DNA from: Phalacrocorax aristotelis
Lineage: Eukaryota; Chordata; Aves; Suliformes; Phalacrocoracidae
Reading direction: 5' to 3'
Assembly: GCF_949628215.1 (NCBI RefSeq)
Contig: NC_134288.1
Coordinates: forward strand, 2,170,001 to 2,234,000
Length of the DNA stretch: 64,000 nucleotides
In this document: in pieces, positions 28,331 through 59,080 of the stretch
Numbering within the stretch: position 1 is the first letter of the stretch
Layout: each line of letters opens with the position of its first letter
Translations under genes and position numbers: made by a program
The notes under the pieces: model-generated
What the model was told of the DNA's origin: nothing
What the model saw: only the letters and a program-made list of their open reading frames with translations
Database searches by the model: none

Positions 28331-29970
28331 GTTTATGTGCAGCAAAGCGGTTTTCCTCAAGGCAAGGCACTGCACCCGATAGTGGGGCATAGCTCACCAA
28401 AAATTTAAAAAAGGAAGAAAAAAAAAAGAACGTGCAGGTGCTTATCTCCTTTGGACAAGTCCTGTGCTGGTGTACCTGCAGGTCCTACTGGGCTGACTGA
28501 TCCCACCTGGGGGGTGTGTGCATGTGTGGTGTGAGGCACTGCCCAGGCGTCACCCAGCGGTGCCCAGCAGAGACAGGGAACAGCACTGTTCTTCTCTGGC
28601 TTTCCCAAGGGATCCTCTCTGGGACACGCAGAAGTTAGAAGCCCTTTCCAGGGTAGTCGTTGGACCATGTTCCTTCAGGTGTTTCTCAAACACTGCATGA
28701 GCACAAGCTGTCCTGGAGCCTGAAGATGTCACCAGTGTGGTCCTTTAAGCGGTCCTGCAGCATGGAGGGTGTTAGTCCAGCCTAGCAGGACACAGATCAC
28801 ACAGCTCTGACTACAGAGAGAATGTTCCACATCCTCTAGGACAGGTTCTGGATTTATTTCTTTACTAGTTATAAAAGACTGGACATGCTGAAACATTTCG
28901 GGATCGTGTATCAGTCGCCTTTGGATGTTTCCGCCTGCTTATAAATGTAACTTGCACTTGTGGAAAAATGTCCTGTCTTATGCCCTCCCTCTGCGCAGGG
29001 TTGGATGCTGCAGCAGGGCTGGTGCTATCAGTAGGCAGTGGCTTATGGCAGCGGAGTGGAAGGTGGGATACGGGTGTCCCCTTTGTGCTTCTCTCAGCAG
29101 TGGCTGGGTGTCTGCGCCCAGTTGGAGCTGCCCAGGCTTCAGGCTGCCTTTTGGCCTCAGTGTTGAGCCTGGATGGCGTCACCTTGAGCCCTTTGAGGTG
29201 GCACACGAGATGGCTGGTAACTGCTCATTCTCCCTGCCTACGGGTCTGAGCAGATCCACAGGCTCAAGAGCTAATCCTGGTGGCAGTGACGCTCCTGGGG
29301 ACAGCAGGTGACACCCACCTCAAGTGTCTCTGCTCTGTTAGCTGTGTCTGAACCTAAAGTGGAAGGCAGTTTACTGCTTTCTCACCCTTCTCCCTCTGAT
29401 CTCTATCTTCACAGAATCTATTTGCTATTTTGAAACGTGCAACACAAACAGCCTCTTACTGCATGAAAGGACATTTCATCCTGTTTTGAGATGTTGATAA
29501 ATACCATGGTCCATTCCAGACCTCACCCCGTGCTGCAGCAGCACCTAGGAGGACTTTGTTGGCCCCTGGCTTATTCCAGAGGAGGCATTGCCTCCTGGGA
29601 TTAAAGCAACAGTCAGATTTGGAAGGGAGGAGGCATCTGTGTTTGCCATTGGGCCACCCGCCTGTGCAAAGGGTGTTACTGAGCATGCTCCTGCGTGTAT
29701 ATGGAGTAAATACTTTTGCAGTGCCATTAGTCTCTTAAATGCCTGCCCTGGGCAGTGCAGAAGATGGGAAGACCCAAGGGACTAGCTCCCAGCCCACCAT
29801 GTCTCTGCAGTGCTCTGGTGTACCACTTGCAGTTTTAGCATGATCCCAGCTGGTGTTTTCTCTAAGGGCTCAATTTTGCCACGGGGAGTTATTAGTAATC
29901 CATACTTCAGCTGTTGTTAAGGATGGAGAAGTTCTCTGTTATGGCCGAGGAAATTCCTGAAAAAAATAAT

Positions 29971-30700
29971 TCACAGAATCACATGATGATTGAGGTTGGA
30001 GGCACCACAGGTGGTCACCTCGTGCAGCCCCCTGCTCCATCAGGGCTACTCGGAGCCAGTTGCCCAGGACCGTGTCCAGGCAGCTTTTGAGTGTCTCCAC
30101 AGATGGAGACCCCACCGCCTCCCTGGGCAACCCGTGCCAGTGCTGGGTCACCCTGACAGTGGAAAAGTGTTTCCTGATGTTCGGAGGGACCCTCCTGTGT
30201 GTCAGTTTGTGCCCACGGCCTCTGGTCCTGTCCCTGGGCACCACCGAGAAGAGCCTGGCTCCGTCCCCTCTGCACCCTCCCTCCAGGTACTTACATGCAC
30301 CGATGAGGTCCCCTGAGCCTGCTCTGCTGCAGGCTGAGCAGTCCCAGCTCTCTCAGCCTCTCCTCATAGCAGAGACACACCAGTCCCTTCATCGCCTTCA
30401 CGGCCCTTTGCTGGACTCTCTCCAGTATGTCCCTGTCTGTCTTGTACTGGGGAGCCCAGCACTGGACCCAGCACTCCAGGAGTGGCCTCAGCAGTGCTGA
30501 GCAGAGGGGAAAGATCCCCTCCCTCCACCTGCTGTGGCACCCCTCCTGATGCAGCCCAGGACACCGTCCGCCTGCCTTGCTGCAAGGGCACATTTCTGGC
30601 TCATGTGTCCATCACATCCATGGGGTGTCCATCAGGGCCCCCAGGGCCTTTTCTGTCAAGCTTTAGCTTTCCAGCTGGGTGACCCCCAGCGTATACCAGT
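29971..30700 (-). mobile_element. CR1 LINE fragment (minus strand)
   Basis: Starts on the plus strand with TCACAGAATCACATGATG (the CR1 3' tail read backwards) and continues through the conserved 3' reverse-transcriptase region. The minus-strand frame has the CR1 text EERLRELGLLSLQQSRLRG. It is more diverged, and from a different subfamily, than the copies at 25.4 and 36.0 kb. Confidence 0.8.
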
Positions 30701-32089
30701 GCAGATTTCAGGAATATTTAAAAATCTGAGAGGCCACAAATCCAATAAACATGCTAATATTGTTTGAAATACGTTTTTTTTAAGCCAATTTTGTGATGAA
30801 AAGAAACGCACATTTTGACTGACTGTGCTTTATAAATTGTTGATGGGGCTGTAAGTTATCTCTGTGCTGGGAGTTGTTTTTCTCCATGCTGCTCTATGGT
30901 GTATCCCTCCTCTTTCCAAACAGTGAATCGTTCCCTGCTTTGCTGTGGTTTTGCAAGAGGGTGGGTGTGAGACTGTGGCAGAGTTGGAGGCTCATGCGTA
31001 TCGCATTGCTTTCCAAGCCCCTGCGTCAGTGGTCCAGAGCACTCATGTACTAACATCCAACGTTTCTTGTTTGATGATCTAGAAACTTTGTGAGCAGCAG
31101 AACCAGTGAAGCGTGGTTGCCTTAAAACGCATGTTTTGTGGCCAGTTTCCTTTGCCTGTGTGAATATGTGTGTGCAGATCAGCCGTCCCCAGCTGCTCTC
31201 TGGTGCTCAGGAAGTTCAGCCTGTGCTGAGGCCCTCCGCTGTGAGGTGAGGGGCAAGGCAGAGACCGTGTTCTCTGTGCAGATGCTTGGTTTCCCAAACT
31301 GGAAGGTTTTACTCTGATAGAGACCAGTGTTACAGAGATGTCTAATCTTGCTGTCAAAACTGGTTGAAATAGGCTGGTGGGGCCTGACTGCAGACCGATG
31401 GCCATACACATGCACTCACTCATACATGGAAAACGTGTTTGCAAGAACTGCTTTACTGGAGAAAAGCAGGGCAAGAAAGGGAGCGCTTCTGGATGAAAGT
31501 TGTATTGAAAAATTCCTCCTTCCAGCCAACATGTTGTGGTGGTCTCTGGAGGGACCACGTGTCAATGTGTATGTGTGGCCAGGGTTTCCTAAGGTGGCTT
31601 TTCTCCTTTCTGCCTTTTCCAGAGTGGGAGCCTGAGGTCCTTGGCTGTCCCTCAGCAGAAGGCAGAAGAGAGGAGTGGATGTGCGGAGTTTTAGGTTCCT
31701 GTGGATCTAAAGAAAAGTCTGAATAGCAGGCTTCTTGGGGAGTGGGGCTGACCTACACCCTCTGTAAGACATACTGAATTATACTCAATACCAGGAAAAA
31801 TTGCGAACTTGGTGGCCTCACACCAAAATAGCTTTCACCTCTACAATTGCTTGCTATTTTAAAATCTGGATGGTGGGATTTTTGAAAGCTGCTAAGTGTT
31901 GGCCTAATTCTGGTCCTGTTGGGATGGGCAGAGTTTTATCAGGTGTCACTGGGGCACATGTAGGCCAAAAGCTTTTTAAGATCCCAAATAAATAAAAAAT
32001 TTAGAAAATAAATACACCTTTGGTTCATCATCTAGAACAGTCACCAGAAAGGGAACATGTTAGTTTGTTTTGCTAATTGTTGTGCTAAT

Positions 32090-32255
32090 TTGCAGGAAGT
32101 ATGGTTTCCATCCTGGGAGGTTTTCAAGGCCAGACTGGATAAAGCCCTGAGCAACCTGGCCAATCCCGTAGCTGACCCTGCTGTGAGCAGGAGGTTGGAC
32201 TACGGACCTCCTGAGGTACTTCCAGCCTGAAATATCTGGCAATCCTTAATGGGTC
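32090..32255 (+). mobile_element. Short CR1 LINE fragment (plus strand)
   Basis: It contains the characteristic CR1 end region: gtTTTCAAGGCCAGACTGGATAAAGC, then GAGCAACCTG, then GGAGGTTGGACTACG. The terminal repeat tail is missing or decayed. The orientation is opposite to the other CR1 copies in the window. Confidence 0.7.
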
Positions 32256-35200
32256 ATACCAGGGCTTGCAGGAGACCACTTGAAGTGATCTCTGGGGTGG
32301 TGGTACCTGCTGGGGCTTAGAGATGACCAGGCTTGTCTCAGCCACAGGCATCCTCTCCCTGACATCTGTCAGAGGCCCTGCTGTCAGGGAGCAGGGTTGT
32401 CCAAAGGGATGTGTCCCAGTGCCTTTTTCCTGCTGTGACAGTGATGTTAGGGCAGATTGTAGCTGTGGTTGTGCTCCTTTACAGAGATTCTTGTTGTCTT
32501 TTCCCCTTTTCCTCATATGCTGCTCCTGGCCTGAGATATTTCACGGCAGTTTGGGTTTCCAGGGGTTTTTCTGCCAGGGTTTTGAAAACTGTGAGCTGCA
32601 AACAGTGTCTCCAACCCTGATTCTCACCCCTCTGGGTTGGGGATGGAGCTCTGCAGCCTGGGTGTCCTGTCATGCCCACACCTGTCCCACCAGCAAGGCT
32701 CCAGAGCATTGTGGGGCAGTGGTCCAGAGCAGTGCTCTAGGGCTCGGGACTGTTTGCGCGGGGGTTATCTCAGAAGTCCCGAGTTAAAAGTATAACAATG
32801 TGTGCTGTGGTTGATGTGAGCAGTGTTGGTGGTAAACTGTTCTCTAATACCATGGAAGCCCTTGACAAGAGGTGTGAGAGCCCTGGGAGTCGCTGGGTTT
32901 CAGCTGTGGCAAGGATATGCTTACAGGTTCACACCCCCGATGTTCTTGCTACTCATGTGTGGCCCTGGAATATCTTTGGGCCTCTCTGCCACCATGGATC
33001 TTAAAAGAAATGTGGCTTGAGACGTCTGTAAGCATAAGGCTTTGTGGTGTCCAGCACCTCAAAGTCTTTGCTCCCCTGCGGGATGGAGCAGGATATGTGC
33101 TGGGGGAGTTATTTGCAGAATTTGTGCTCCACATGTGCCCGAAGGGCAGGAGTTGGGGCAAGGTGTTAGGGAAAGGTTTCCGCCAACAAGGAAGACGTTG
33201 CTCTGGCCAGAGGTGCTGGGGGAAGCACGGACACTGCTGTTGAGGGGCAAATAAGAGGAACAGGGGTGACTGTTGCAGGGCAGGGCTGGATGGGCTCCTC
33301 TGCCTCCTTCAAGCTCCTTGGAGGGCTCCTGACCCTCTGAGCTGGGCTGCCTAGCTGTGGTGCGGTGGGGGGACATGCCCTGTGCTGCAACGAGGCCTTT
33401 CCCAGGAGGTTGTTGGAGGAGGGATTGTCTGGAAGTTAAGTCCTAAATCTCAGTTATTTAGTTCTTCCAGTTTAAGGAATAGCACCACAATCTAATCCAA
33501 ACTCATTCTGTTCATCCTGAACTCATAAGGCACAGGAGAACCCGTCTTGACAGCAGGCAGCCCTGCAAAGATTTGGAGAGTGTTTGACACATGATTATTA
33601 CTGCTGGTTATTTCCTGTGCAATTATTTGGTTTTGTGTTCACATCATAGACTGCTGTACAGAGATGAGTTTGAGCATCACCCAGCTTGGGCACTGGATCC
33701 AGTTATGTCTTTTCCTTTCTAGGCATTTCCAGTCCCAAGTTCTATTTAAATAATAATTTAAAAAAAGCCAACAGCTCACGCAAAATGAGGAGTTGTCCTT
33801 GAAACATTTGACCCAAGTGATGAATCAAGGATAAATATCAGATTTAAGTGCCTAGGAAAACAGATAGGTTCCTAGTGGGTATTAGGAAGCACCAAGATAG
33901 GTTGGCTGCCAAATTCATTTTGGAGTCCTGTGTCCAGCTGAGTTACTAATTTCCTTCAGTTCTCCTGACACTTAACAGTGGTTTTCTGACATTTCACCTG
34001 GAGGGCCTTAAAGGTCCATACCATCTGTCAGTTAAACATCAGGTATTTCTGATCACAAACCTGACAGCACTGTGATAGAGGAAGAAGTAGATCTTCCCCT
34101 AACGCCATCCCACTCTTTTCCCTCTGGTTGTCATACCTGTATCTTAATGTCTCAGGTTTTAAAATTCCATACTTTGCCCTTTGTAGCCAAGTTCTTATTT
34201 AACTGTGCTTCACTGAAATGTTTGTCCTGGTTTCCACATGGCTATCTTCTCTTTCAAATTTAGGTTGCATCAAAAATAACCAAGACATGAGCATGGTCCC
34301 CTACTTAGCCCCATAGCAGCCCTGCCTCCATCCCAGCAGTCAGTGCTTAGAAGAGTCTGTGGGAAAGAGGAGAGGTCCAAAATCCTTTCCCAGTCCAGTG
34401 TCCTCAGACTGTGCAGTCCCTGGGACACTGGGACCATCATTTCCAATAGGCAAGGAGAGATCTGCCTTCCCTGAGACCATCTGATGATACTGCTGGTTTT
34501 CTGCTTAGCTCTGTGTGTCTGTTGCGTTTTTCACCAGGGCAGGAGTGGCACCGAGAGCCCTCCCTTGCTGGGGTGCCCTGGGCACCAAGAGACAATGCTG
34601 TTCTTCCCTCTGGCTTGCAGGCAGGTCCTGATCTGGGGACATCCTGGTGTAGGCACTGTCCTGCCTGCTGGCAGGAAGGTGGCTGGCAGAGCCACTGTGG
34701 CCAGGTCCAGCTAGGAGCTCGGGTCACCAGGCAAGGTCTGAGATGAAGCCAGAATGCCAGCCAGTAGGTCAGGTCCTTCTGCTGCCAGACATCAGCTGGA
34801 GACCAGCACTGCTGCAGTGCAGCATAGGCAGGCTGAGGGTGACATGAGGGTGAGCTGACATGGAGCCTCTGGGCCCATGGGTGGGAGTCCCAGGGGAGGC
34901 TGGTCAGGGCCGGTAAGGCCCAGTAGTGCCCTCAGGGCCCTGACACCTTGCCTACTCCTTGAAATCCATGGTTAAATGGGTTGAACGTCACCAGTTCTGT
35001 GAGAAACTCAGCTGCATGTAGTGGAATTCATGTCTGTGTCATTCCCCTCTGGTTAACTCCTGTCACATGTGAAATTCTCTCATACAGCTGGTTAGAAGAC
35101 CAAAGGTGACTGCCCAACAGGAGAACTGGAAGGGGAACTTCAGGGACCTCCATCTTCTCCAGGGTAGGATTTGCCAACCCTCTGTCACAGTCTGCATCAG

Positions 35201-35555
35201 AGTGGTGTAGGCCCCAGAGGGAGCCAGGAGCAGCTGTAGCTTGTGGTGAACCTGCTGTGCTTGTACCATCTTATGGTGGTGTCAGGTAAGAAAAAAACCT
35301 TGGTGTTTGCAGGGTCTGAGCTGGGATCTTGCGACGTGGACTTTACTATGTCGTGGTGCTACCAGCTGTGACCTTCATGCTGTTCTCTGCTGGGTTTGAT
35401 GGGCTTTTAATACGTCTCACACGGGTTTCTGCTGGGAGATGGTGGAAACATCCTCCACAGTCTCTTTCTCACTCCTTTGTTGTGTTTGTACTTGTACCCA
35501 ACTCAGCTTCTGTCTTGCTGTCTTCCAGTGTCACGCACCGTGCCCAGGTAAGGTG

Positions 35556-54274
<18,719 letters not shown>

Positions 54275-57200
54275 CTTTTCCTGGCCCCATTGGGACCCTC
54301 CCTCAGCACCGGTGCTGCCAAACTGTCTGGTCAGGACAGATTCTCCCCGACTGACTGCAGCTTGTCACGTCCTGCTCATGTCCTCTCGGATGCTGCATCT
54401 CCACTCCTACCAGTTCATCTCCCATCCTCTCCCCTCCACTCCACACTGCTCTCCTCCAGCGCTGGGTACAGGCTGACCCCAAGCTTCAGGGGTGGCTGCA
54501 GGGCCAGAGGATGGAATGGGACTAGCCCGTCTTAGAGTGACAGCTGCCCCCCATGTCCTGCTGTGACTGCACCGATTCAGGGGTGTGTGTTGACGGACAG
54601 GGGAGCAGTGTGGCGAGTGTAGAAGCTAGGGGCTGAAACCACTACTCAGGTCAGTCAGATGGGAAGGGACTGCCTGCCTGTGTACGTACTTGCACCCATT
54701 TAAAGGTTGGTCTTGGCTTTGCTCAGCAGCTAAGAGAGATTTCCCCCCTCCCCCCCCCAATGTGTTCCTCTGGAGGGGGTGCTTGTGCTAACGTCATTTC
54801 CAAGGGAGGCTCTCAAGGAGCTTCTGCTCACTTTGCCTTTTTCTTTAAAAAAGAATTCACTTTCCTTTTTAAGGCCAGATGATGACTTTGCTTTGCCCCT
54901 TCACCACACTGGGAACCATTGGCCCACCTCTTGCCCGTTCCAGGGAGCAGCGTGTCCTGGCTGCTGCTCTGCCTACAACCAGTGTTTGTGCTTTATTCCT
55001 CTTTGCTATAATGCAGCAGCCCCAGGGACCTGCAGGGCCAGGGCCAGGGTGGGTGCAGAACAGACTCCATTTCCTCTTGCACTTCAGGCTGTCTTGGCCA
55101 GCACATCTCTGGGAGTAAGGATGTTTGGTTAACTTGTTCTCCTTGCAACAGTTAAAAAATCATCTGCAAAGGAAGGTCAGGCCCGCTTTGGCCCACATAT
55201 TGGGAGCAAGGCCCTTTCTAGAGCAGAGACAGTTGCCAAGGACAAGAGACAGCCATTCCTCCATAGGCTGATCCACAGCTTGCTTCTGAAGGTGTTCCCG
55301 AGTTGGCTGACTCAATCCTGCCAAGGCAGCTTCTCTCCCTTTTTGCCCTTGCTCGAGCCCCCAGGTTTTGCTGTCTTAAGAGCAGGACCTTCTGCTGTCC
55401 CTGGGTTCCTTACCTGCAGAGCTAAAAGCAATTCAGCAGTTAACTGGTTGGGGTTTTTTTTCTGTCCTTTTAGTAACATAGCTCCTTTTCAGCAAGGGTG
55501 CAGGCACTTTGGGAATGCCCACGTAACACTGTTACTTGTAATGGAGGAGAGGCCGAGTAGGCTAGGACAGCAGAGCCAGGTCCTGCGGAGTCCCAGGCAG
55601 CTTCTGATAGTCCCTGTGTCCCCTGGCAGCACCCGTGCTGCTCTCGTTGTGGTCTGTCACCCTGTGCACACCTGCTGTGGGTGCTACTGGAGCGGTGGTG
55701 TGGCAGTGCAGTGCTGGAGGGCAGCCACCTGCCCCAAGGGCTCTCTGTAGCCTGCAGTGATGTGATCTGAGTCCCACATCCGCTTTCTTTCCCGTTCCCA
55801 AGGATGACATATCAGTAGCAAAACAGTTTTTCCCCCTTTCCCAGTGCCCAAAGACAGGGACGAAGGGATCTTAGCTAGTGCACCAGCAATGTGTCTCAGA
55901 GCAGTGCTGCTTTGGGAGCCATTGTCACACCTCGGTCAATCTGTTCTAGGCTTCCCATGGAAATGTAGCATTTGACTCTTTCTTATTGAATATTTGGGGT
56001 TGCATTTGACCTGCTCTTGAAATGTCTGCTGCTTGCCCTTCATGCAGGACTTGCAACTAGTCCATGTATTTGTTTTGTCAATGCTTGGGTTTATTTTAGG
56101 CAGCTCTCCCTCTCCTTTCCCATTTTATTTTCTTCCATCTCTTCAAGTACTGCAGTGTGGCTGGCTGTGGAGAGAGGGAGTAGGAAGGAACAGCCATGTC
56201 CCTGGGTCCTATAGTCACTCCCCAAGTCATCCATCACCTGCAGTAAATGGTCCTGCAGTTGGTCTCTTCAGTCGGTGGGGAGTCTCTGGGCCACTGTGTG
56301 CTGGGGGAGAAGCGGAGCCCTGGGACGTTCAGCGGTGAGAGTCTGTGCAAACAGTGCCAAGAGCTCTCGAGGTGTGATCTAGAACAGAATGGCTCCCTTG
56401 CACAGGACTTGGTTATTGAGCATATGGGGAGACATCTTATGAAAAGAGCCTATTCTCATCTGCTTCATTCCCTCATGCTAAGTCATTCCTCCTGTTGGGG
56501 AAGGGACTAAGCGCCGTCCCTGGGTGCTGGGAGAGGAGTTGCTACCCACGTATCAGATGTGAAGGATGGAGAGCCTTGTTTCTCACAGGGCTGTCTTGGA
56601 CAGCTGAGGTGGTGGTGAGCTCAGTAGATCCCTGCTGAAGGGGGAGAAGAGCCATGAGCCAAGCCATGGCTGGCCCACAAGACTGGGTGCAACGCCATCA
56701 GCTCGTTGGGTGCCATCAAGCCATGCTCTCCAGGCTCTGCCAGCCATGGGCATCAGCAGGAAGCGGTACCCAAGGGGTGTACTGCCTTACCTGGGTTCTT
56801 TTGACCTCCCTCTAAGAGAGCAGACGCAAATGGGACAGGACTGCTGAGGTGCTCTCCCTTGGCTGTGGGGTCTGGCTGGAGCCCAGGTCTCTGCTGGGAC
56901 TGAGCTCTGCGCAGGGAGTGGCTGCCAGGAAAACCAGCCCCACTGGGAGGGTGATGTGAGATGGGAAGGTCTCTGTCGTGCACACTTACCTGCTGTCTTG
57001 AGCATCAGTTCATCAGCCTGTTGGGCTGACTCGGCCATTTGAGTACAAAGCTGCTGGATTCATCTGGGTGAGAGCGTTACAGGGTTTGTAAGGTGGTCAA
57101 GGGCTATTTACTGTTAAAACTTAGAACCTTCTTGTTTCCTTAAATACCAAACCAAACCCAAAGCATTGTGTGTGTACGTGTGGATGGGTGTTTGCAGAAG

Positions 57201-58525
57201 TACCACAACGCCATTTCCCCTACTGTTGGTGTGTCGCTGTTTTAATGTGGTGGTCTGTGGAGGCGGCAGGACCTGGTCCCAGGGTCTTGGGTGGTGTGTC
57301 CTCTGTTAAGCAGAAGTTGCCTCTGGTCCCAGGAGGGAAGTCAGGAGAAGGAAGATTTGCTGCACCCCTGGCCTTGGCAGGTCCTCCATCTCTACTGAGC
57401 CCTGGTTGGGAGTTTCCCCTCAGGGAGCATCAAGGGCAGCTGTGACCAAGGCAGAAGCACCGAAGCTTTTCTTCCTTTCCCTGTTGCCTGACCAGACTCC
57501 TCACAGGGCCAGACACTGCAGTGTCACTAAGAAGCTGGAGAGGACAATGGGGCTGAGTCTGGCCCACAGGTTCTTCACTGGGGTCTTTCTGAGAGATGTG
57601 ACTGCAGCCAAAATTTCTGTCAATGAAGAATTTCTCAAGTCAAATTTTTTTTGAGTGGAGGCCCCCAGGCCTGTGCTCCTGTCATCTGACCCAGTTGCTG
57701 CAGATGGTGTTGGCAGGACTTAGGTGGAGCCATGGGAGATGTCCTACCACACACTCCAGGTTTGGGCATAGCGTGTCTTCTGGGGCGGCTGGTCTGCACG
57801 TGACTCCGGGTGCACGGGAGCAGTTGGAGCCTCTCTGGAAGGTGTTTCTTCCTCCTCGTGGAATTGGGCAGCACTGTGACAGCACAAGGCTGAGGCCTCC
57901 GTTGCTGTCAGAGCAGCCAGCCTGAAGCTCAGCACGGAGGGCGGCTGTGCCCACCTCGCCAGAGCCCAGCTGCCTGCCTCTGCCTTCCTCCAGTGGTATC
58001 CGTGGCGATCACAAGCACTTTTCTAAAAGAAAGAAACCTTCCAAGTTGCTTAGGAGGGTTGGGGGCCTAGGGCAGCTGCTGCTTGCAGAGGCAAATCTGG
58101 GGACATGAGTGCAATGAGGGGCGTTGGAGGAGGGAGCCATGAGAGGGTTGTGGCTTGGCCGCTGCTGCTCCTCTGCTCCTCACTCCGTAACCTCTGGGAG
58201 GGAACCCCTCGGTGCAGAGGAGAGGGAACGGCTGGTGGGCTGCAGCCTGGCGCCCTTCCTCCAATCCCCCCCTCCCCTCTGGGGCCCGAGGCTTGCTTGT
58301 CCTGGGAGGGAGGAAAAAGGAGGTGTATTTTGGAAGGAGTGTGATTATGATAACAAAAGCTTTTTTGCACTTTCATTCATTTTGCACTCGTTTTTAATTT
58401 CTTTTTTCTGCGTTTTTGATATTTGCACCACCTCTTTGTGTGTTCATAACAGAAATACTTTTGTTGTAGCCAGTGAAGCTATTCTGGAACTTTGTTGTCC
58501 TGAGTATACAGAGGTTTAAAGGTCA

Positions 58526-58571
58526 TATATATATAAATTTATACCTGTATAAAAGTAAATTTATATATATA
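58526..58571. other. Perfect 16-bp AT-rich inverted repeat (hairpin)
   Basis: The arm TATATATATAAATTTA (58,526-58,541) is an exact reverse complement of TAAATTTATATATATA (58,556-58,571), separated by a 14-nt loop. It sits 37 bp before the poly(A) signal at 58,609, so the RNA would form a stem just upstream of cleavage. Confidence 0.7.
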
Positions 58572-58608
58572 GATCATGGTGTGATGTGTTTTGTCAATGT
58601 TTTAAAAT

Positions 58609-58614
58609 AATAAA
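58609..58614 (+). terminator. L3MBTL1: Poly(A) signal of L3MBTL1
   Basis: AATAAA in a T/A-rich setting, followed by a G/T-containing stretch (58,619-58,660). It is the only canonical hexamer I see after the stop codon. Confidence 0.6.
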
Positions 58615-58699
58615 CGAATGTGAGCAATGGAAGTCTTTGCAGCTGGAGACTGGTTATGCAGCCCTGCTGCCTCCCCTGCGGAAAGGTGCTTGTCCCCGC

Positions 58700-58955
58700 T
58701 GAGGACCGGAGGAAGCGGACAGACGCATGGACACACAGCAGGGCGGGGGCAGACGGCGTGGCCCCCGGAGCTCCGCCCCCAGACCGGAGCCCCGCCCCTC
58801 CCACGGGTCCTGCTCCGAGCCCCGCCCGGAGGCCCAACCCCTCCCGCGCCCCGCCCCAGCCCGCAAGCCCCGCCCCCGTCCGGCCCCAGCTGCTCCCACC
58901 GGGTCCCGCCGCCCGCCCGCCCCGCACTGACTCCCGGAGGCCGCCGGCTGGGGAG
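58700..58955 (-). promoter_or_regulatory. GC-box/G-tract cluster between two convergent genes
   Basis: On the plus strand CCCCGCCC or a close variant occurs about seven times; on the minus strand these are GGGCGGGG runs. The cluster lies just past the poly(A) signal of the minus-strand receptor gene, where G-rich pause sites help end transcription. The same motifs are Sp1 boxes, so an unannotated promoter is the alternative. Confidence 0.4.
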
Positions 58956-58961
58956 GGACGG

Positions 58962-58967
58962 TTTATT
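58962..58967 (-). terminator. Poly(A) signal of the Ig receptor gene
   Basis: TTTATT on the plus strand (AATAAA on the minus strand), about 115 nt beyond the stop codon at 59,081. It implies a short 3'UTR of about 130-140 nt. Confidence 0.65.
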
Positions 58968-59080
58968 TATCCCACTGCGAGGCGGTGGGGCGGAATCCCA
59001 GTGTTCCCTCACTGGTCCCAGTCACGGGCAGCGCGCCGACGCCTCCGGGGGCGGCGGTCCGAGGGGAGCAGGGCCCGCGC

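Larger units (their letters stand above)
28331..35528. other. L3MBTL1: Presumed first intron of L3MBTL1
   Basis: This stretch lies between the leader-exon donor (27,904) and the acceptor before the first recognised coding exon (35,528). Apart from CR1 fragments at 29,971-30,700 and 32,090-32,255 I see no gene. Other untranslated exons may lie here, but I cannot identify them. Confidence 0.4.
54275..58630 (+). other. L3MBTL1: Probable L3MBTL1 3'UTR
   Basis: From the stop codon to the AATAAA at 58,609 I find no earlier canonical hexamer, no gene and no named repeat. The last 250 bp change to T- and A-rich sequence typical of 3'UTR ends. The inferred 3'UTR is about 4.3 kb. An earlier non-canonical poly(A) site is possible. 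Confidence 0.5.

Noticed and set aside
27681-28400. Long overlapping open frames of 150-254 codons on both strands in the CpG island
   Set aside because: High GC content removes stop codons in all frames. The products are low-complexity Pro/Ala/Arg/Gly and no domain is visible. Only the plus-strand frame reaching the donor at 27,903 was kept, as a possibility.
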